NCBI GenBank assembly: GCA_024688095.1 | Contig: JAILEJ010000510.1 | Location: forward strand, 1 to 10,174 | DNA length: 10,174 nt | Direction of reading: 5' to 3' | Origin: Butyrivibrio sp. | Lineage (GTDB): Bacteria; Bacillota; Clostridia; Lachnospirales; Lachnospiraceae | Shown: positions 1-8,227 of the stretch, piece after piece | Layout of the letters: every line of letters starts with the position of its first letter | Numbering within the stretch: position 1 is the stretch's first letter | Program-made: the position numbers and the translations under genes | Notes under the pieces: model-generated | What the model was told of the DNA's origin: nothing | Databases searched by the model: none | Seen by the model: the letters and a program-made list of their open reading frames with translations, nothing else

Positions 1-1318
1 CAAAATCCTTCTGAAGAAGCTCTTCATAAGTATAATCTGCAATAGCCCCTTCATCACCTGTTATCCGTAAAAGAGTATCATCATGATAAAGAACCAGAAC
101 ACCATCAGCTGTCATCTGAACGTCAGTCTCAACAAAATCTGCCCCAATATCAAGTGCCCCATTAAAAGAAGCCATTGTATTCTCCGGATACTCTCCGCAA
201 TATCCCCTGTGCGCAATCACAACAGAACCTGGATCTGAAGCCTCTTCTGACATCTGCACATCAACTGTCTGAGCTTCCAAATCCGCTTCCACAACCTGTT
301 CATCAGAAGTAACCTCTTCCACAGTAGCCTCTGTATCATGTCTGTGCTTTAGCGCAGCACTCATCCCCATTACAAGGGTGGCCGCAAGTACTACTGCAAG
401 AGCAGATTTCCATAATCTTCCAAGCCCCTTTGCAGATGCAAAAGCCCTGCTAAACACAAATGGATAAAGAGCCATTACATAAATTGAACTAACAAAATTT
501 GCAAAAAATCCTGCATATTTGGAAGCCATAAAAAGGCAAAGCCATGGCGCAAGACTCTTTAAGAGAAATACAAGAATAGCCCCTCCAATAATAAATCTTA
601 CAACCTTTTCCAGATATGAGCCATTTTCTTCAAACTTCACAAAACGTCTCTCGATAATCCATCCTGTAAGAAGACCTATTCCATAGCCAGCATTAGTCTG
701 ACATCCAAGCTTTAGCATAGGTACAAAGCATATAAGACATCCTGCTATCCACATTACTATGTCAAACTCCGGCCTTTTATCCACAAACTGCAGTACTTTA
801 TCAACTGCTACAAGTACAACTATTCCAAGTATAAGTGCACCAAGAACATCCTTTGGAGTATGAACTCCAAGATAATTTCTGGAAAACATCACTAAAGCCG
901 TATATCCCCAGAAAAAAATGCTCAAAGCAAAATTAAGGCCTGATGACTTCCTCTTTTTAAAGCACTCTGCTCCTAAAACGCCATAATTTGCAAATGCCCT
1001 GCTTGTATGACCGCTTGGAAATGAATATCCACCTGCATCGGCAATTGCTGCCTCCACAGGAGTAATTTCACTACTTATAACCCAGGGCCTGTCTATTTTA
1101 AATATGTTCTTTATAGCCTGATTAAGCGTACAAGCCAGTGAGACATTCAATGCCATCTTCTGACCCGTACGCTTATCTACGCACCAATATATGGCAGACA
1201 TCAGCAGCATGGTATGAAATACCATCGCCCACTCTGATATCTGCAGGAAGAATGAATCAAATATTCCTCCAAGAACTGTCCTTACATATTGCAAAAAAAG
1301 TAAATACGAAATTTCCAT
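1..1318 (-). CDS. PAP2 phosphatase-GDPD fusion, C-terminus cut by window edge
   Basis: Only the first 439 codons are in the window; the reading frame runs open off the left edge. The N-terminal part is a membrane PAP2-type lipid phosphatase with all three family motifs: KX6RP at residues 70-78, PSGH at 101-104 and SRX5HX3D at 146-157. Several further membrane segments follow, the last at about 310-330 (around ten in total by eye). An acidic linker (about 333-365) leads into a glycerophosphodiester phosphodiesterase domain: HRG at 370-372 with PENT just after, the E397/D399 metal-ligand pair, and HDDT at 412-415. PAP2 active sites normally face outside, and the basic residues before the last segment would also place the GDPD domain outside (inference). 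The protein may dephosphorylate a polyprenyl or phosphatidate lipid and cut glycerophosphodiesters, from lipids or teichoic acids. ATG at 1318 is the first start after an in-frame TAA (1339-1337); a GGGGG ribosome site lies 4 nt upstream. It follows the GT-C gene by 55 nt. Confidence 0.9.
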   Translation of the reverse strand, partial: MEISYLLFLQYVRTVLGGIFDSFFLQISEWAMVFHTMLLMSAIYWCVDKRTGQKMALNVSLACTLNQAIKNIFKIDRPWVISSEITPVEAAIADAGGYSFPSGHTSRAFANYGVLGAECFKKRKSSGLNFALSIFFWGYTALVMFSRNYLGVHTPKDVLGALILGIVVLVAVDKVLQFVDKRPEFDIVMWIAGCLICFVPMLKLGCQTNAGYGIGLLTGWIIERRFVKFEENGSYLEKVVRFIIGGAILVFLLKSLAPWLCLFMASKYAGFFANFVSSIYVMALYPFVFSRAFASAKGLGRLWKSALAVVLAATLVMGMSAALKHRHDTEATVEEVTSDEQVVEADLEAQTVDVQMSEEASDPGSVVIAHRGYCGEYPENTMASFNGALDIGADFVETDVQMTADGVLVLYHDDTLLRITGDEGAIADYTYEELLQKDF

Positions 1319-1350
1319 TTTACCCCCAAAACCAATTTATTAATTACCCC

Positions 1351-1377
1351 ATAATAAATGATTTAAACATTTATTAT
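1351..1377. repeat. 10-bp inverted repeat between the GT-C and PAP2-GDPD genes
   Basis: The arms at 1351-1360 and 1368-1377 are perfect reverse complements, with a 7-base loop that contains TTTAAA. The right arm covers the TAA stop (1376-1374) of the GT-C gene. The stem is almost all A/T with a single G-C pair next to the loop, and in the direction of transcription it is followed by GGGG rather than a T tract. A classical intrinsic terminator is therefore unlikely. It could be a weak mRNA hairpin, a processing site, a protein-binding site or chance in A/T-rich DNA. Confidence 0.5.
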
Positions 1378-2879
1378 TTAATTTTAACACAATGCGCAAG
1401 CTTGGTTGTCTCTGCATCAAAATATACCGTAATATCATAACCTTCCGTTTTGGCTTTGTCTAATATTTCATCAAAGGTATAGTAATCAGCCCAGCCGCTC
1501 TCCCATACCCAGAAGCTGTTCTCATCAAGATCATCTATATCCATGTTCATATCTCTTACGGCTTCCCCTGTATAATCTGCCTCTGAGACATATTTCTTAT
1601 AATATTTATAGGTATATCTTGCTGCTCCAAGATTATAGGTTGTCTCCTTAAAGCCGTCATTAGAGAGCCATACCTGATAAGCCTGATCATCGTAAGACTT
1701 ATCCCAGTTACTAACAATACCCGGAAGGCCAAAAAAGAATAAAACACAATAAATGGCTGTAAGAATCATTCTTGCACATCCAGCCCTCTCTCCAAGCAAC
1801 TTAAGCATCTCATATATGATTACTGCAAAAGTGATAATTGTATATGGAAGGAAGAAATATCCATATCTGCTGTAATATCCACTACTCTGACCAGGATGCA
1901 TCATCGCGTATATCTGCACAGTTACCAAAACATAATACATTACATAGGATACAAAATATCCAATTACAAGATATTTCTTAATAAGTGACAATCTGCCCTT
2001 GGCAATAAGATATATACCGCAACCTGCAATAATAAGTCCAACAACAGCAATTACCATATATAAAAGCTTATACTGAATTATGTTAAGGAAATATCCAACC
2101 AAACCACCAAATACTATAAAAAGGTGAGCAAGCTGTGACAGACCAAATTCTATAGTTGAATGGTCTCCAACCTCGTTTCCTGCAAGCTGAATCTTTGCAT
2201 AAAAAACATATAAAGGAATTGCAAAGCCTATGAGCGCCACAAGATATGTTATAAGCATGTTTATGATATTTTTCTTATCCTTTGAAAAAAGAACGTGAAC
2301 CATATAGATGATAAGAAGCGGCATTACAACAAAGAACGCACCATACTGGCTGTACATAGCGCCAATACACATCGCTACCATAAGGAGCATATCCCTTGCC
2401 CTGCCATCTTCAATAGCATTTATAAAAAAGTAAAGCGCACATGCCAGAAAGCATACCATAATGCAATACTCAGAGCATTCCTGTACGCAATAAATCCACT
2501 GATACATAGAACCAAATACAAATGTTGAAATAAGTGCTGCATTCTCACCGATAAGCTTCTTTATACTCTTATATACAGCCAGAAGAGTAATCACTCCAGG
2601 AATAATGTTAAAGAATCTAAACCATGCAACAGAGTCTCCAAGCTCCAGCCAGAAATGCATTACCCAATTATATATAGGTGGCTGATAGGTATAAAGAACT
2701 CTCTCATACATATCACCATTTAAAATAGGCCTCTTGGATACCATAAATTCAACCCACTCATCTCCCCAAAGCGAAGAATGTGTAAAGTTGTTTAACATCA
2801 TCCATAAAAGGTAGATGGAAAGTAATATTTTAACCACAAATTTTCTATCTATCTTTTCTGATAATTTAAAATTATCCAT
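1374..2879 (-). CDS. GT-C membrane glycosyltransferase, GT39/ArnT (PMT_2)-like
   Basis: A 501-residue polytopic protein of the GT-C type, which transfers a sugar from a polyprenyl-phosphate donor to an acceptor on the outer side of the membrane. After the first membrane segment (about 16-31) comes the typical loop with an acidic pair in WGDEW (D40, E41). A QPPIY motif at 66-70 resembles the HPPLY-type motif of ArnT/PMT enzymes. About ten hydrophobic segments follow, then a soluble C-terminal region of roughly 100 residues rich in Tyr, Trp and Asp, probably extracytoplasmic. The start is set by AGGAG at 2891-2887, which lies 7 nt before ATG 2879; an in-frame TTG at 2894 would put this site inside the gene, and ATG 2885 is too close to it. 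The stop of the upstream polytopic gene lies 24 nt away. The sugar and acceptor cannot be read from the sequence, and family membership is by motif only. Confidence 0.82.
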   Translation of the reverse strand: MDNFKLSEKIDRKFVVKILLSIYLLWMMLNNFTHSSLWGDEWVEFMVSKRPILNGDMYERVLYTYQPPIYNWVMHFWLELGDSVAWFRFFNIIPGVITLLAVYKSIKKLIGENAALISTFVFGSMYQWIYCVQECSEYCIMVCFLACALYFFINAIEDGRARDMLLMVAMCIGAMYSQYGAFFVVMPLLIIYMVHVLFSKDKKNIINMLITYLVALIGFAIPLYVFYAKIQLAGNEVGDHSTIEFGLSQLAHLFIVFGGLVGYFLNIIQYKLLYMVIAVVGLIIAGCGIYLIAKGRLSLIKKYLVIGYFVSYVMYYVLVTVQIYAMMHPGQSSGYYSRYGYFFLPYTIITFAVIIYEMLKLLGERAGCARMILTAIYCVLFFFGLPGIVSNWDKSYDDQAYQVWLSNDGFKETTYNLGAARYTYKYYKKYVSEADYTGEAVRDMNMDIDDLDENSFWVWESGWADYYTFDEILDKAKTEGYDITVYFDAETTKLAHCVKIK

Positions 2880-2886
2880 TTTCATA

Positions 2887-2891
2887 CTCCT
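2887..2891 (-). promoter_or_regulatory. Ribosome binding site AGGAG deciding the GT-C start
   Basis: AGGAG sits 7 nt before ATG 2879, which is near-ideal spacing. It lies inside the longer open frame that begins with TTG at 2894 and is 1 nt from ATG 2885, so both alternatives are poor starts. Confidence 0.75.
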
Positions 2892-2903
2892 CAAGATTTA
2901 TAA

Positions 2904-4637
2904 CTATTCTCGAATTTCCTGCTCTTTAGCAATATATTTATAGAAAAAGCTCTGATCAAGCTTTCCTCTAAAATTCTTAGAGGAAAAGACCTTTGTCTCT
3001 TCATAAGTTTCTGCGTAAACAGGCTTTCCCTTATTAAGGCGCTTGCCTGTCTTATATACAGACCTGTTCATTTCAAACAAAGCTGTTGGACATCCTATAA
3101 GGAATATTACTGCAAGCGCTATACATAATATTCTCTTCCTGTCCTTGTAATATCTTTCAAAGCTTGATATCAGAAGATAATATATTACAAGAAGTGACGG
3201 AATAGTCGCCCTCATACCAAAATCAGAGAATTTACCAATTCTGATCATAGGGCATACAAATATCCATAAAGCAGCTATATAAAAAAGCGGATTCTTCCTG
3301 CTATTCCAGAAGATGCAAATCAGATATAGCCCCACTTCAAGAATATAGAATACCCCATACATATAAATTCTGTATAACCTGTTATTACCAAGAAGCTCTG
3401 CTGTCTTTATATGTATTCCAAACATATCGCCAAATACAAATATAATAAATGCACCGATAAATCCAATTACAAAAAGCGCATAAGGAAGTATAGCCGAGGC
3501 CTTTGTTCCTGAGATAAATTTGCCATAGATAAGTACAATTAACACTACTATAGCTACAACAGCTCCTATAGCAACAATCAAAAGTGCTATCTTCTGAATA
3601 TTTAATCCTCTGATTATCTGATTAAATTTCTCTCCCCATGTATTTCCAAGCATATAGATAAGATTTATTATTCCTGGAACTCCTCCGCCAAGAATATTTT
3701 CAACAGAAAAAATGTCCGATAACTTATACTTTCCCTCTTTAGCTTTTATGTCTCTGATATTTCTATACATTACATAGATAATATACGGAAACATTCCTAC
3801 AATAGGAAGAACCGTAGATATTAGACTTATACCAACAATAAATGCTATATATTTATTACGCTTTTGCATAAATAACAGCATCATCAGAATCCATGCAGGG
3901 AGAGCCTGATTAAATACCCAGAATAGCTGCGTGGTAAAAGAAGAAATCTCATCTTCAGATTGTACCTGCATCCATTTATCAAGATGATAATACCACGTAA
4001 ATTCATCTCCTGTATGACCTGCCAAAAAGAACCCTATTATATCGAGTCCTCCAAAAAATATAAAAACAAGAAGCGGCCATAATACAATTTTCTTTCTAAA
4101 GATACAAAAAAGAAGAAACAAAATTGATATTCCAATTACTGCCCATACTGCCTGAAATACAAAACCTGCGCCGATTCCAAACACCTTACCAAACAGGGCT
4201 GGAACAAGCCAGAATCCAATGTAATAAACAAGTCCGTAAACATTGTCGGGAATATCCTCATCACTTCTTCCAATAGCAGGCCAGTCCCTATTTACAAGCA
4301 CTTCAAATATTGCATTTCTGGTCATATGGTCGCTGTTTTGAAACATAAGCTTTCCTACACCAGACATACATACCCAAAGTACAATAACGATAAGTGCAGC
4401 TACCATGACAGTAACTGCTTTCTTATCCATTACAATGTAATCTTCTCTTCTGTAATCTCTGCCCGTATCTTTGGAAATATTCCACAGGCTATAAAGAATT
4501 ATAAGTGCAAGCAGCACTGAATATACTGCTTTCATCCAAAAAACAGTAAATATCAGCATTGGAATAGCAAGATATAAATATCCCAGTACCAATATAAGCT
4601 GACTATTTAATTTTCGGGTAGCTGAATTTTTGCCCAT
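2904..4637 (-). CDS. Large polytopic membrane protein, candidate GT-C glycosyltransferase of unassigned family
   Basis: A 577-residue protein dominated by hydrophobic segments, beginning with a pair at about 13-52 and another at 74-92. After that segment comes a loop with QNSDHMTRNAIFEVLV (100-115) and DWP (118-120), then a segment starting LVYYIGFWLVPALFGK (136-151). A first extracytoplasmic loop carrying an acidic residue (D103 here) is the GT-C layout, where it would be the catalytic site. Near the end, SDFGMRATIPSL (471-482) and the tail NFRG...SFFYKYIAK resemble, from memory, conserved motifs in a family of uncharacterised clostridial membrane proteins; no family name is claimed. An N-terminal GGGAG about 10 nt before ATG 4637 serves as ribosome site. 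It lies 22 nt after the LicD fusion gene and just before the GT39-like gene, which supports an envelope polysaccharide role. A polymerase or ligase of the polysaccharide is an alternative. Confidence 0.75.
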   Translation of the reverse strand: MGKNSATRKLNSQLILVLGYLYLAIPMLIFTVFWMKAVYSVLLALIILYSLWNISKDTGRDYRREDYIVMDKKAVTVMVAALIVIVLWVCMSGVGKLMFQNSDHMTRNAIFEVLVNRDWPAIGRSDEDIPDNVYGLVYYIGFWLVPALFGKVFGIGAGFVFQAVWAVIGISILFLLFCIFRKKIVLWPLLVFIFFGGLDIIGFFLAGHTGDEFTWYYHLDKWMQVQSEDEISSFTTQLFWVFNQALPAWILMMLLFMQKRNKYIAFIVGISLISTVLPIVGMFPYIIYVMYRNIRDIKAKEGKYKLSDIFSVENILGGGVPGIINLIYMLGNTWGEKFNQIIRGLNIQKIALLIVAIGAVVAIVVLIVLIYGKFISGTKASAILPYALFVIGFIGAFIIFVFGDMFGIHIKTAELLGNNRLYRIYMYGVFYILEVGLYLICIFWNSRKNPLFYIAALWIFVCPMIRIGKFSDFGMRATIPSLLVIYYLLISSFERYYKDRKRILCIALAVIFLIGCPTALFEMNRSVYKTGKRLNKGKPVYAETYEETKVFSSKNFRGKLDQSFFYKYIAKEQEIRE

Positions 4638-4659
4638 ATATTATATGCTCCCACAATAC

Positions 4660-6978
4660 TTACCTATAGTATTCATTATAAATACTAGCAGGATTAGCTT
4701 TATGAAGCCAGGTTCTGTCTACTATATAAAAATAGTACTCTTCCATACCTGCTGATCTTAATATCTCCTCGGTTCCATGCATATCCATACTTGCAATAAC
4801 AGGATACATATCCGGTACAGATTCCTTTTGGAAATCATCCCAGGAAATAACTTTTATATCCTTATAAAGCTTGTCAGATATTTTGAAAGAGGAGTCTTCA
4901 CCATCATCTTCCTTTTTCTTTGCCTCAAGATTCTGACGGCCAAGAGAGGCCCACATATCCGGCATCTCAACCATAAGAACCGGCTTTGCCGTTTTCCCAT
5001 TATCTTTCATATAGGATTCAAATACAAATCTGTCACCAAATAATACTGCAGGTCTTCCTCCGGTATTTGGTTTTGTCATATTTCTAAAATGAGGTTTCTG
5101 AACCTGATAAGGAACATCAACGCTATAATAACCATGTCTCCATTTATTCTCATCCCATCCCATAGAGACAAGAAATCCTCCTCCATATCTCTTTTCAAGG
5201 ACCTCTCTCCATTTAGCAGGAGCCTTAAAGGTCATACCTTCAAAGGAAACATTTATAAGCTTCTTATATACCTTTTCATCATGATCTAAGATCATAAAAT
5301 TTTTGTTCATATAATGGCTGCAGATTCCTACTCTTCTGCCGCTCTTTTTACTTTTTGATTTCTTGTTTGAAGAATTATTATCTTCAGAATTTTCTAGTAT
5401 CTTATCAGAATCTTCTTTTGAAGAAGTTTCATCACCAAATATTCCAGCTGCTGTAAAATATTCATAAAGCTTATCTGCAAGCTTTTCTCTTCCAAATGGC
5501 TTTCCCATATATTTATATGATTTCCACTCAAGAAGCTCCATATCCTTGTGCCTGTCAAAATATCCATAAGCCTTGGCATAAAGAAGCCTTTGATAGAATC
5601 TTATCTTCTTGCGCCTTGATAATTCCCTGCCTTCATCCTCATACAGATAATCAATTGGGAATATATCAATACCTATTCCTTCACAGCAATCGACCCACCA
5701 GTTCTGAGGATATATGCAGGAAGTTTCTTTGTTCCTAAATTTACTATAGCCACCAAAAAAAGCATTATCGTTCCATGGAGTCTGCATAAAGTATTTTTCT
5801 CCAAACTGATCCTGCAATTTCATAAGCTTATCATAGTCTGCTCTAGAGAGCGCAACATCTATATCATCATCTCCAGGGATCATACCACCATTTCTTACTG
5901 CACCAAGAAGCGTTCCATATATAAGTATGATAGTAAGACCATTGGCATCACACACCCTCTTAAGCTCTCTTAGAAGTTCTATCTGAACCGCCCTTACCTT
6001 ATCAATCAGCTTATCGTCTCTGTCCATGGAAGATATATCAAAGGATACCGGGGCCTGCGGATGATCTGTAAGTCTCTCTATTGTATCTATATGAACAGAC
6101 TTTATTTCAGAAAGTGTTCCACCCTTTGTAATCTCTACCACATAAGACCTTGCATAAAACGGAAAGAATCCATTTGAAATATAATTAGAAAGTCTCATCT
6201 TCTCATCAATTGATATTCCGGTTATATGCCCATTTATACTGGCATGCTTTAAATAAGCCCATTTCTCAGAATTTGGAAGTTCCTCATCTGTATATACATC
6301 GCATACATACCTATAATCAGGAAGGAGATAATAAAACTTATAATTAAATCCATTCTCCTCTATAAATGAAACTATATCTTTATAAGACCAGCTCCATACA
6401 AGCTTGTCAGCTTCTGAGTTAATTCTTCCGGGAACAGGTATATACTCCTCTGCAAAATGATTATCCAGAATAAAGAGAGCTTTCCCATCCTCTTTAAGAA
6501 AGGACATATATTTATCCAGAATCTTCTTTAGTCTGATTCTGTCATTTTCTATATGGCATGCAAAATCATCCTGAAAATCATGAAAAATAATAATATCATA
6601 ATTTCCAGGCAAATCTATGTCTATATTCTCATCGTCATCTTCAATAATCTCTGACTTATATGTATCAAAATTATTACGGCCTTTAAACCTGTCTCTTAAA
6701 GCCCTGACATGAAAATCCGAAAATTCCACTGCTGTAACATGTCCAGCCATATCAAGAAGTTTTCCAGTAAGTGCTCCAAAATAAGCACCTACTTCGAGTA
6801 CATTGTCATCAGGCTTTATATCATACCAGGAAATAGTACTCTCTCTATAACCGGATAAGGCATCTCTTACTTCATCTCTCTGATCATATTTTATTATATC
6901 TTTGTAATCAGCTTCATCACTTGATAAAATATAGCCAGCAATAACTCTGTCAATATCATTAATATCTCTTTGTCTCAT
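4660..6978 (-). CDS. SAM methyltransferase-LicD fusion with extra C-terminal domain
   Basis: A 772-residue cytoplasmic protein with three parts. Residues about 53-285 form a class I SAM methyltransferase, with a motif I glycine loop (LEVGAYFG, 61-68) and an acidic residue after the next strand (AVEFSD, 83-88). Residues about 333-600 are LicD/fukutin-like: YGTLLGAVRNGG (354-365), GDDDID (369-374) and GIDIFPIDY (436-444). LicD proteins transfer phosphocholine, and relatives transfer other phospho-alditols, from nucleotide-activated donors to glycans; the metal-binding Asp triplet is intact. A Ser/Asp/Lys-rich stretch at 517-548 interrupts the LicD part. Residues about 642-760 resemble the small Rossmann-like tail found on many Firmicutes LicD proteins. 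ATG 6978 overlaps the flippase stop (TAATG) and has AGGAA 9 nt upstream. The frame stays open 31 codons further, to 7071, inside the flippase gene, but that extension has no matching context. The likely role is glycan methylation plus phospho-decoration; the substrates are unknown. Confidence 0.88.
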   Translation of the reverse strand: MRQRDINDIDRVIAGYILSSDEADYKDIIKYDQRDEVRDALSGYRESTISWYDIKPDDNVLEVGAYFGALTGKLLDMAGHVTAVEFSDFHVRALRDRFKGRNNFDTYKSEIIEDDDENIDIDLPGNYDIIIFHDFQDDFACHIENDRIRLKKILDKYMSFLKEDGKALFILDNHFAEEYIPVPGRINSEADKLVWSWSYKDIVSFIEENGFNYKFYYLLPDYRYVCDVYTDEELPNSEKWAYLKHASINGHITGISIDEKMRLSNYISNGFFPFYARSYVVEITKGGTLSEIKSVHIDTIERLTDHPQAPVSFDISSMDRDDKLIDKVRAVQIELLRELKRVCDANGLTIILIYGTLLGAVRNGGMIPGDDDIDVALSRADYDKLMKLQDQFGEKYFMQTPWNDNAFFGGYSKFRNKETSCIYPQNWWVDCCEGIGIDIFPIDYLYEDEGRELSRRKKIRFYQRLLYAKAYGYFDRHKDMELLEWKSYKYMGKPFGREKLADKLYEYFTAAGIFGDETSSKEDSDKILENSEDNNSSNKKSKSKKSGRRVGICSHYMNKNFMILDHDEKVYKKLINVSFEGMTFKAPAKWREVLEKRYGGGFLVSMGWDENKWRHGYYSVDVPYQVQKPHFRNMTKPNTGGRPAVLFGDRFVFESYMKDNGKTAKPVLMVEMPDMWASLGRQNLEAKKKEDDGEDSSFKISDKLYKDIKVISWDDFQKESVPDMYPVIASMDMHGTEEILRSAGMEEYYFYIVDRTWLHKANPASIYNEYYR

Positions 6979-8222
6979 TAGTCTCTGTTCCTGCCCATAT
7001 AAATTACAACTATAAGGAAAATCAATACAAGGATAAGCGCTGTAAGAAGAAAGCTTAATGCACCTCCCCATAAACCGTTTGCAGCAACCATGTAATCTGA
7101 TGAAAAATATGCAAATAATGCTGCGATTATATAACCTGCCATAATGGCTCTTCTGTTTCTGTTAATTGTAAGTATATAATACAAAATTATTGATACTGCA
7201 TTTATCCCACCTGCAAATATCAGAAATACAAGTAAAAGTCTATAGTCACTCAGGTCGCATGCCGTCAAAGCTGACAATACAGGAATTCCAATAATATATG
7301 CCCCAAGCATACATACTCCTGTAAAACCAAATACAAGAAATACATTCTTGCCTATAAGCTTATAAAATTTTACCATTTCATGATTTTTGAACATATCTGT
7401 CAAATCAACCAATATAGGTCTGAATATAAATCCTGCAACAAGATTTATAACAGATACCGGCAAAAATAATATCTGATAATAGGACTGATACTCCTCTGTC
7501 ATATTAGCATCAATCGCTATACGCGTTGCGCTAAGAAGATATGACCAGAGAAACATAGCTACAAATAACGGGAACGCTTTCCTTATAAGTGATACTATCT
7601 TATTCAAATCTGATGATAATCCAATTTTAATTATACTTTTAAACGGCATTATCAGAAAAACAATAACAGATATTACAGCACTAATGCAAGTCCATATCAT
7701 AGAGAGCATAATGTCATGAGTAATTATAAGACTTACAAAATATACTATGGTTGTAACTGTTGTCCTTACTGCAAGGGACTTTCCGGCAACATCAAGTCTG
7801 CCGCTCTTATGAAGCTGAGATTCATATACATCAGCATATCCATCTGTCATCCTGTAGAAGCACATAAGAAATATTACAAATCCTTTGTATGGGGAATAGC
7901 CTTTTACAAAAATATAGATCACACTTATTATCATCATTAATATACTAAGTATGATCTTGGTCATATGATAATCCTTAAATTCATATTCTCCTGTACTATC
8001 TGTTATCTGATAGTTTCTAAGCTCATAATATGAAATGTACATAAGGAGCTGTCCTAAAGTTATCGATATAGCAAAAATACCGCCCTGTACCTCTCCTACT
8101 ATCCTGATAGTAAGGAAAGATAACAGTACGGCTGCCACTGCATATATGCCACTTCCGAGCATATTCCATATAAAATCTTTTTTTCTGTCGGTTCCAGAAC
8201 CTAACATAAATCTATTAATCAT
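6978..8222 (-). CDS. Wzx-type polysaccharide flippase
   Basis: A 414-residue inner-membrane protein with twelve hydrophobic segments countable by eye, ending in a very hydrophobic final segment (about 385-409) and a short basic tail. Length and layout match the MATE/MOP flippases (Wzx, Polysacc_synt family), which move polyprenyl-pyrophosphate-linked oligosaccharides to the outer face. The N-terminus has the typical amphipathic entry (RKKDFIWNMLGSG) followed by the first segment. The segment-2/3 region contains YYELRNYQITD, which I recall from clostridial members of this group. ATG 8222 lies 5 nt after the stop of the upstream glycosyltransferase; the ribosome site is weak (GGA about 9 nt upstream), which suggests dependence on translational coupling. 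Its TAA stop overlaps the next ATG. The position among glycosyltransferases supports export of a lipid-linked repeat unit. A teichoic-acid-type substrate is possible. Confidence 0.88.
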   Translation of the reverse strand: MINRFMLGSGTDRKKDFIWNMLGSGIYAVAAVLLSFLTIRIVGEVQGGIFAISITLGQLLMYISYYELRNYQITDSTGEYEFKDYHMTKIILSILMMIISVIYIFVKGYSPYKGFVIFLMCFYRMTDGYADVYESQLHKSGRLDVAGKSLAVRTTVTTIVYFVSLIITHDIMLSMIWTCISAVISVIVFLIMPFKSIIKIGLSSDLNKIVSLIRKAFPLFVAMFLWSYLLSATRIAIDANMTEEYQSYYQILFLPVSVINLVAGFIFRPILVDLTDMFKNHEMVKFYKLIGKNVFLVFGFTGVCMLGAYIIGIPVLSALTACDLSDYRLLLVFLIFAGGINAVSIILYYILTINRNRRAIMAGYIIAALFAYFSSDYMVAANGLWGGALSFLLTALILVLIFLIVVIYMGRNRD

Positions 8223-8227
8223 AATTA

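Noticed and set aside
1351..1377. Rho-independent terminator
   Set aside because: The stem is A/T-rich with one G-C pair and is followed by GGGG instead of a T tract on the transcribed strand.
1138..1440. Plus-strand open frame of 100 codons
   Set aside because: It lies over the N-terminus of the PAP2 gene, the gap and the end of the GT-C gene, all supported on the other strand. It has no recognisable protein features and no good ribosome site.
2880..2894. TTG start at 2894 for the GT-C gene
   Set aside because: The AGGAG ribosome site would be codons 2-3; ATG 2879 has it at ideal spacing.
5394..5579. Minus-strand 61-codon frame inside the LicD gene
   Set aside because: It is an alternative frame of a continuous, motif-rich coding region, with no independent support.
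6979..7071. A 31-codon N-terminal extension of the methyltransferase-LicD protein
   Set aside because: It overlaps the flippase C-terminus. ATG 6978 has an AGGAA at 9 nt and the TAATG junction, so the extension is probably just an open frame.
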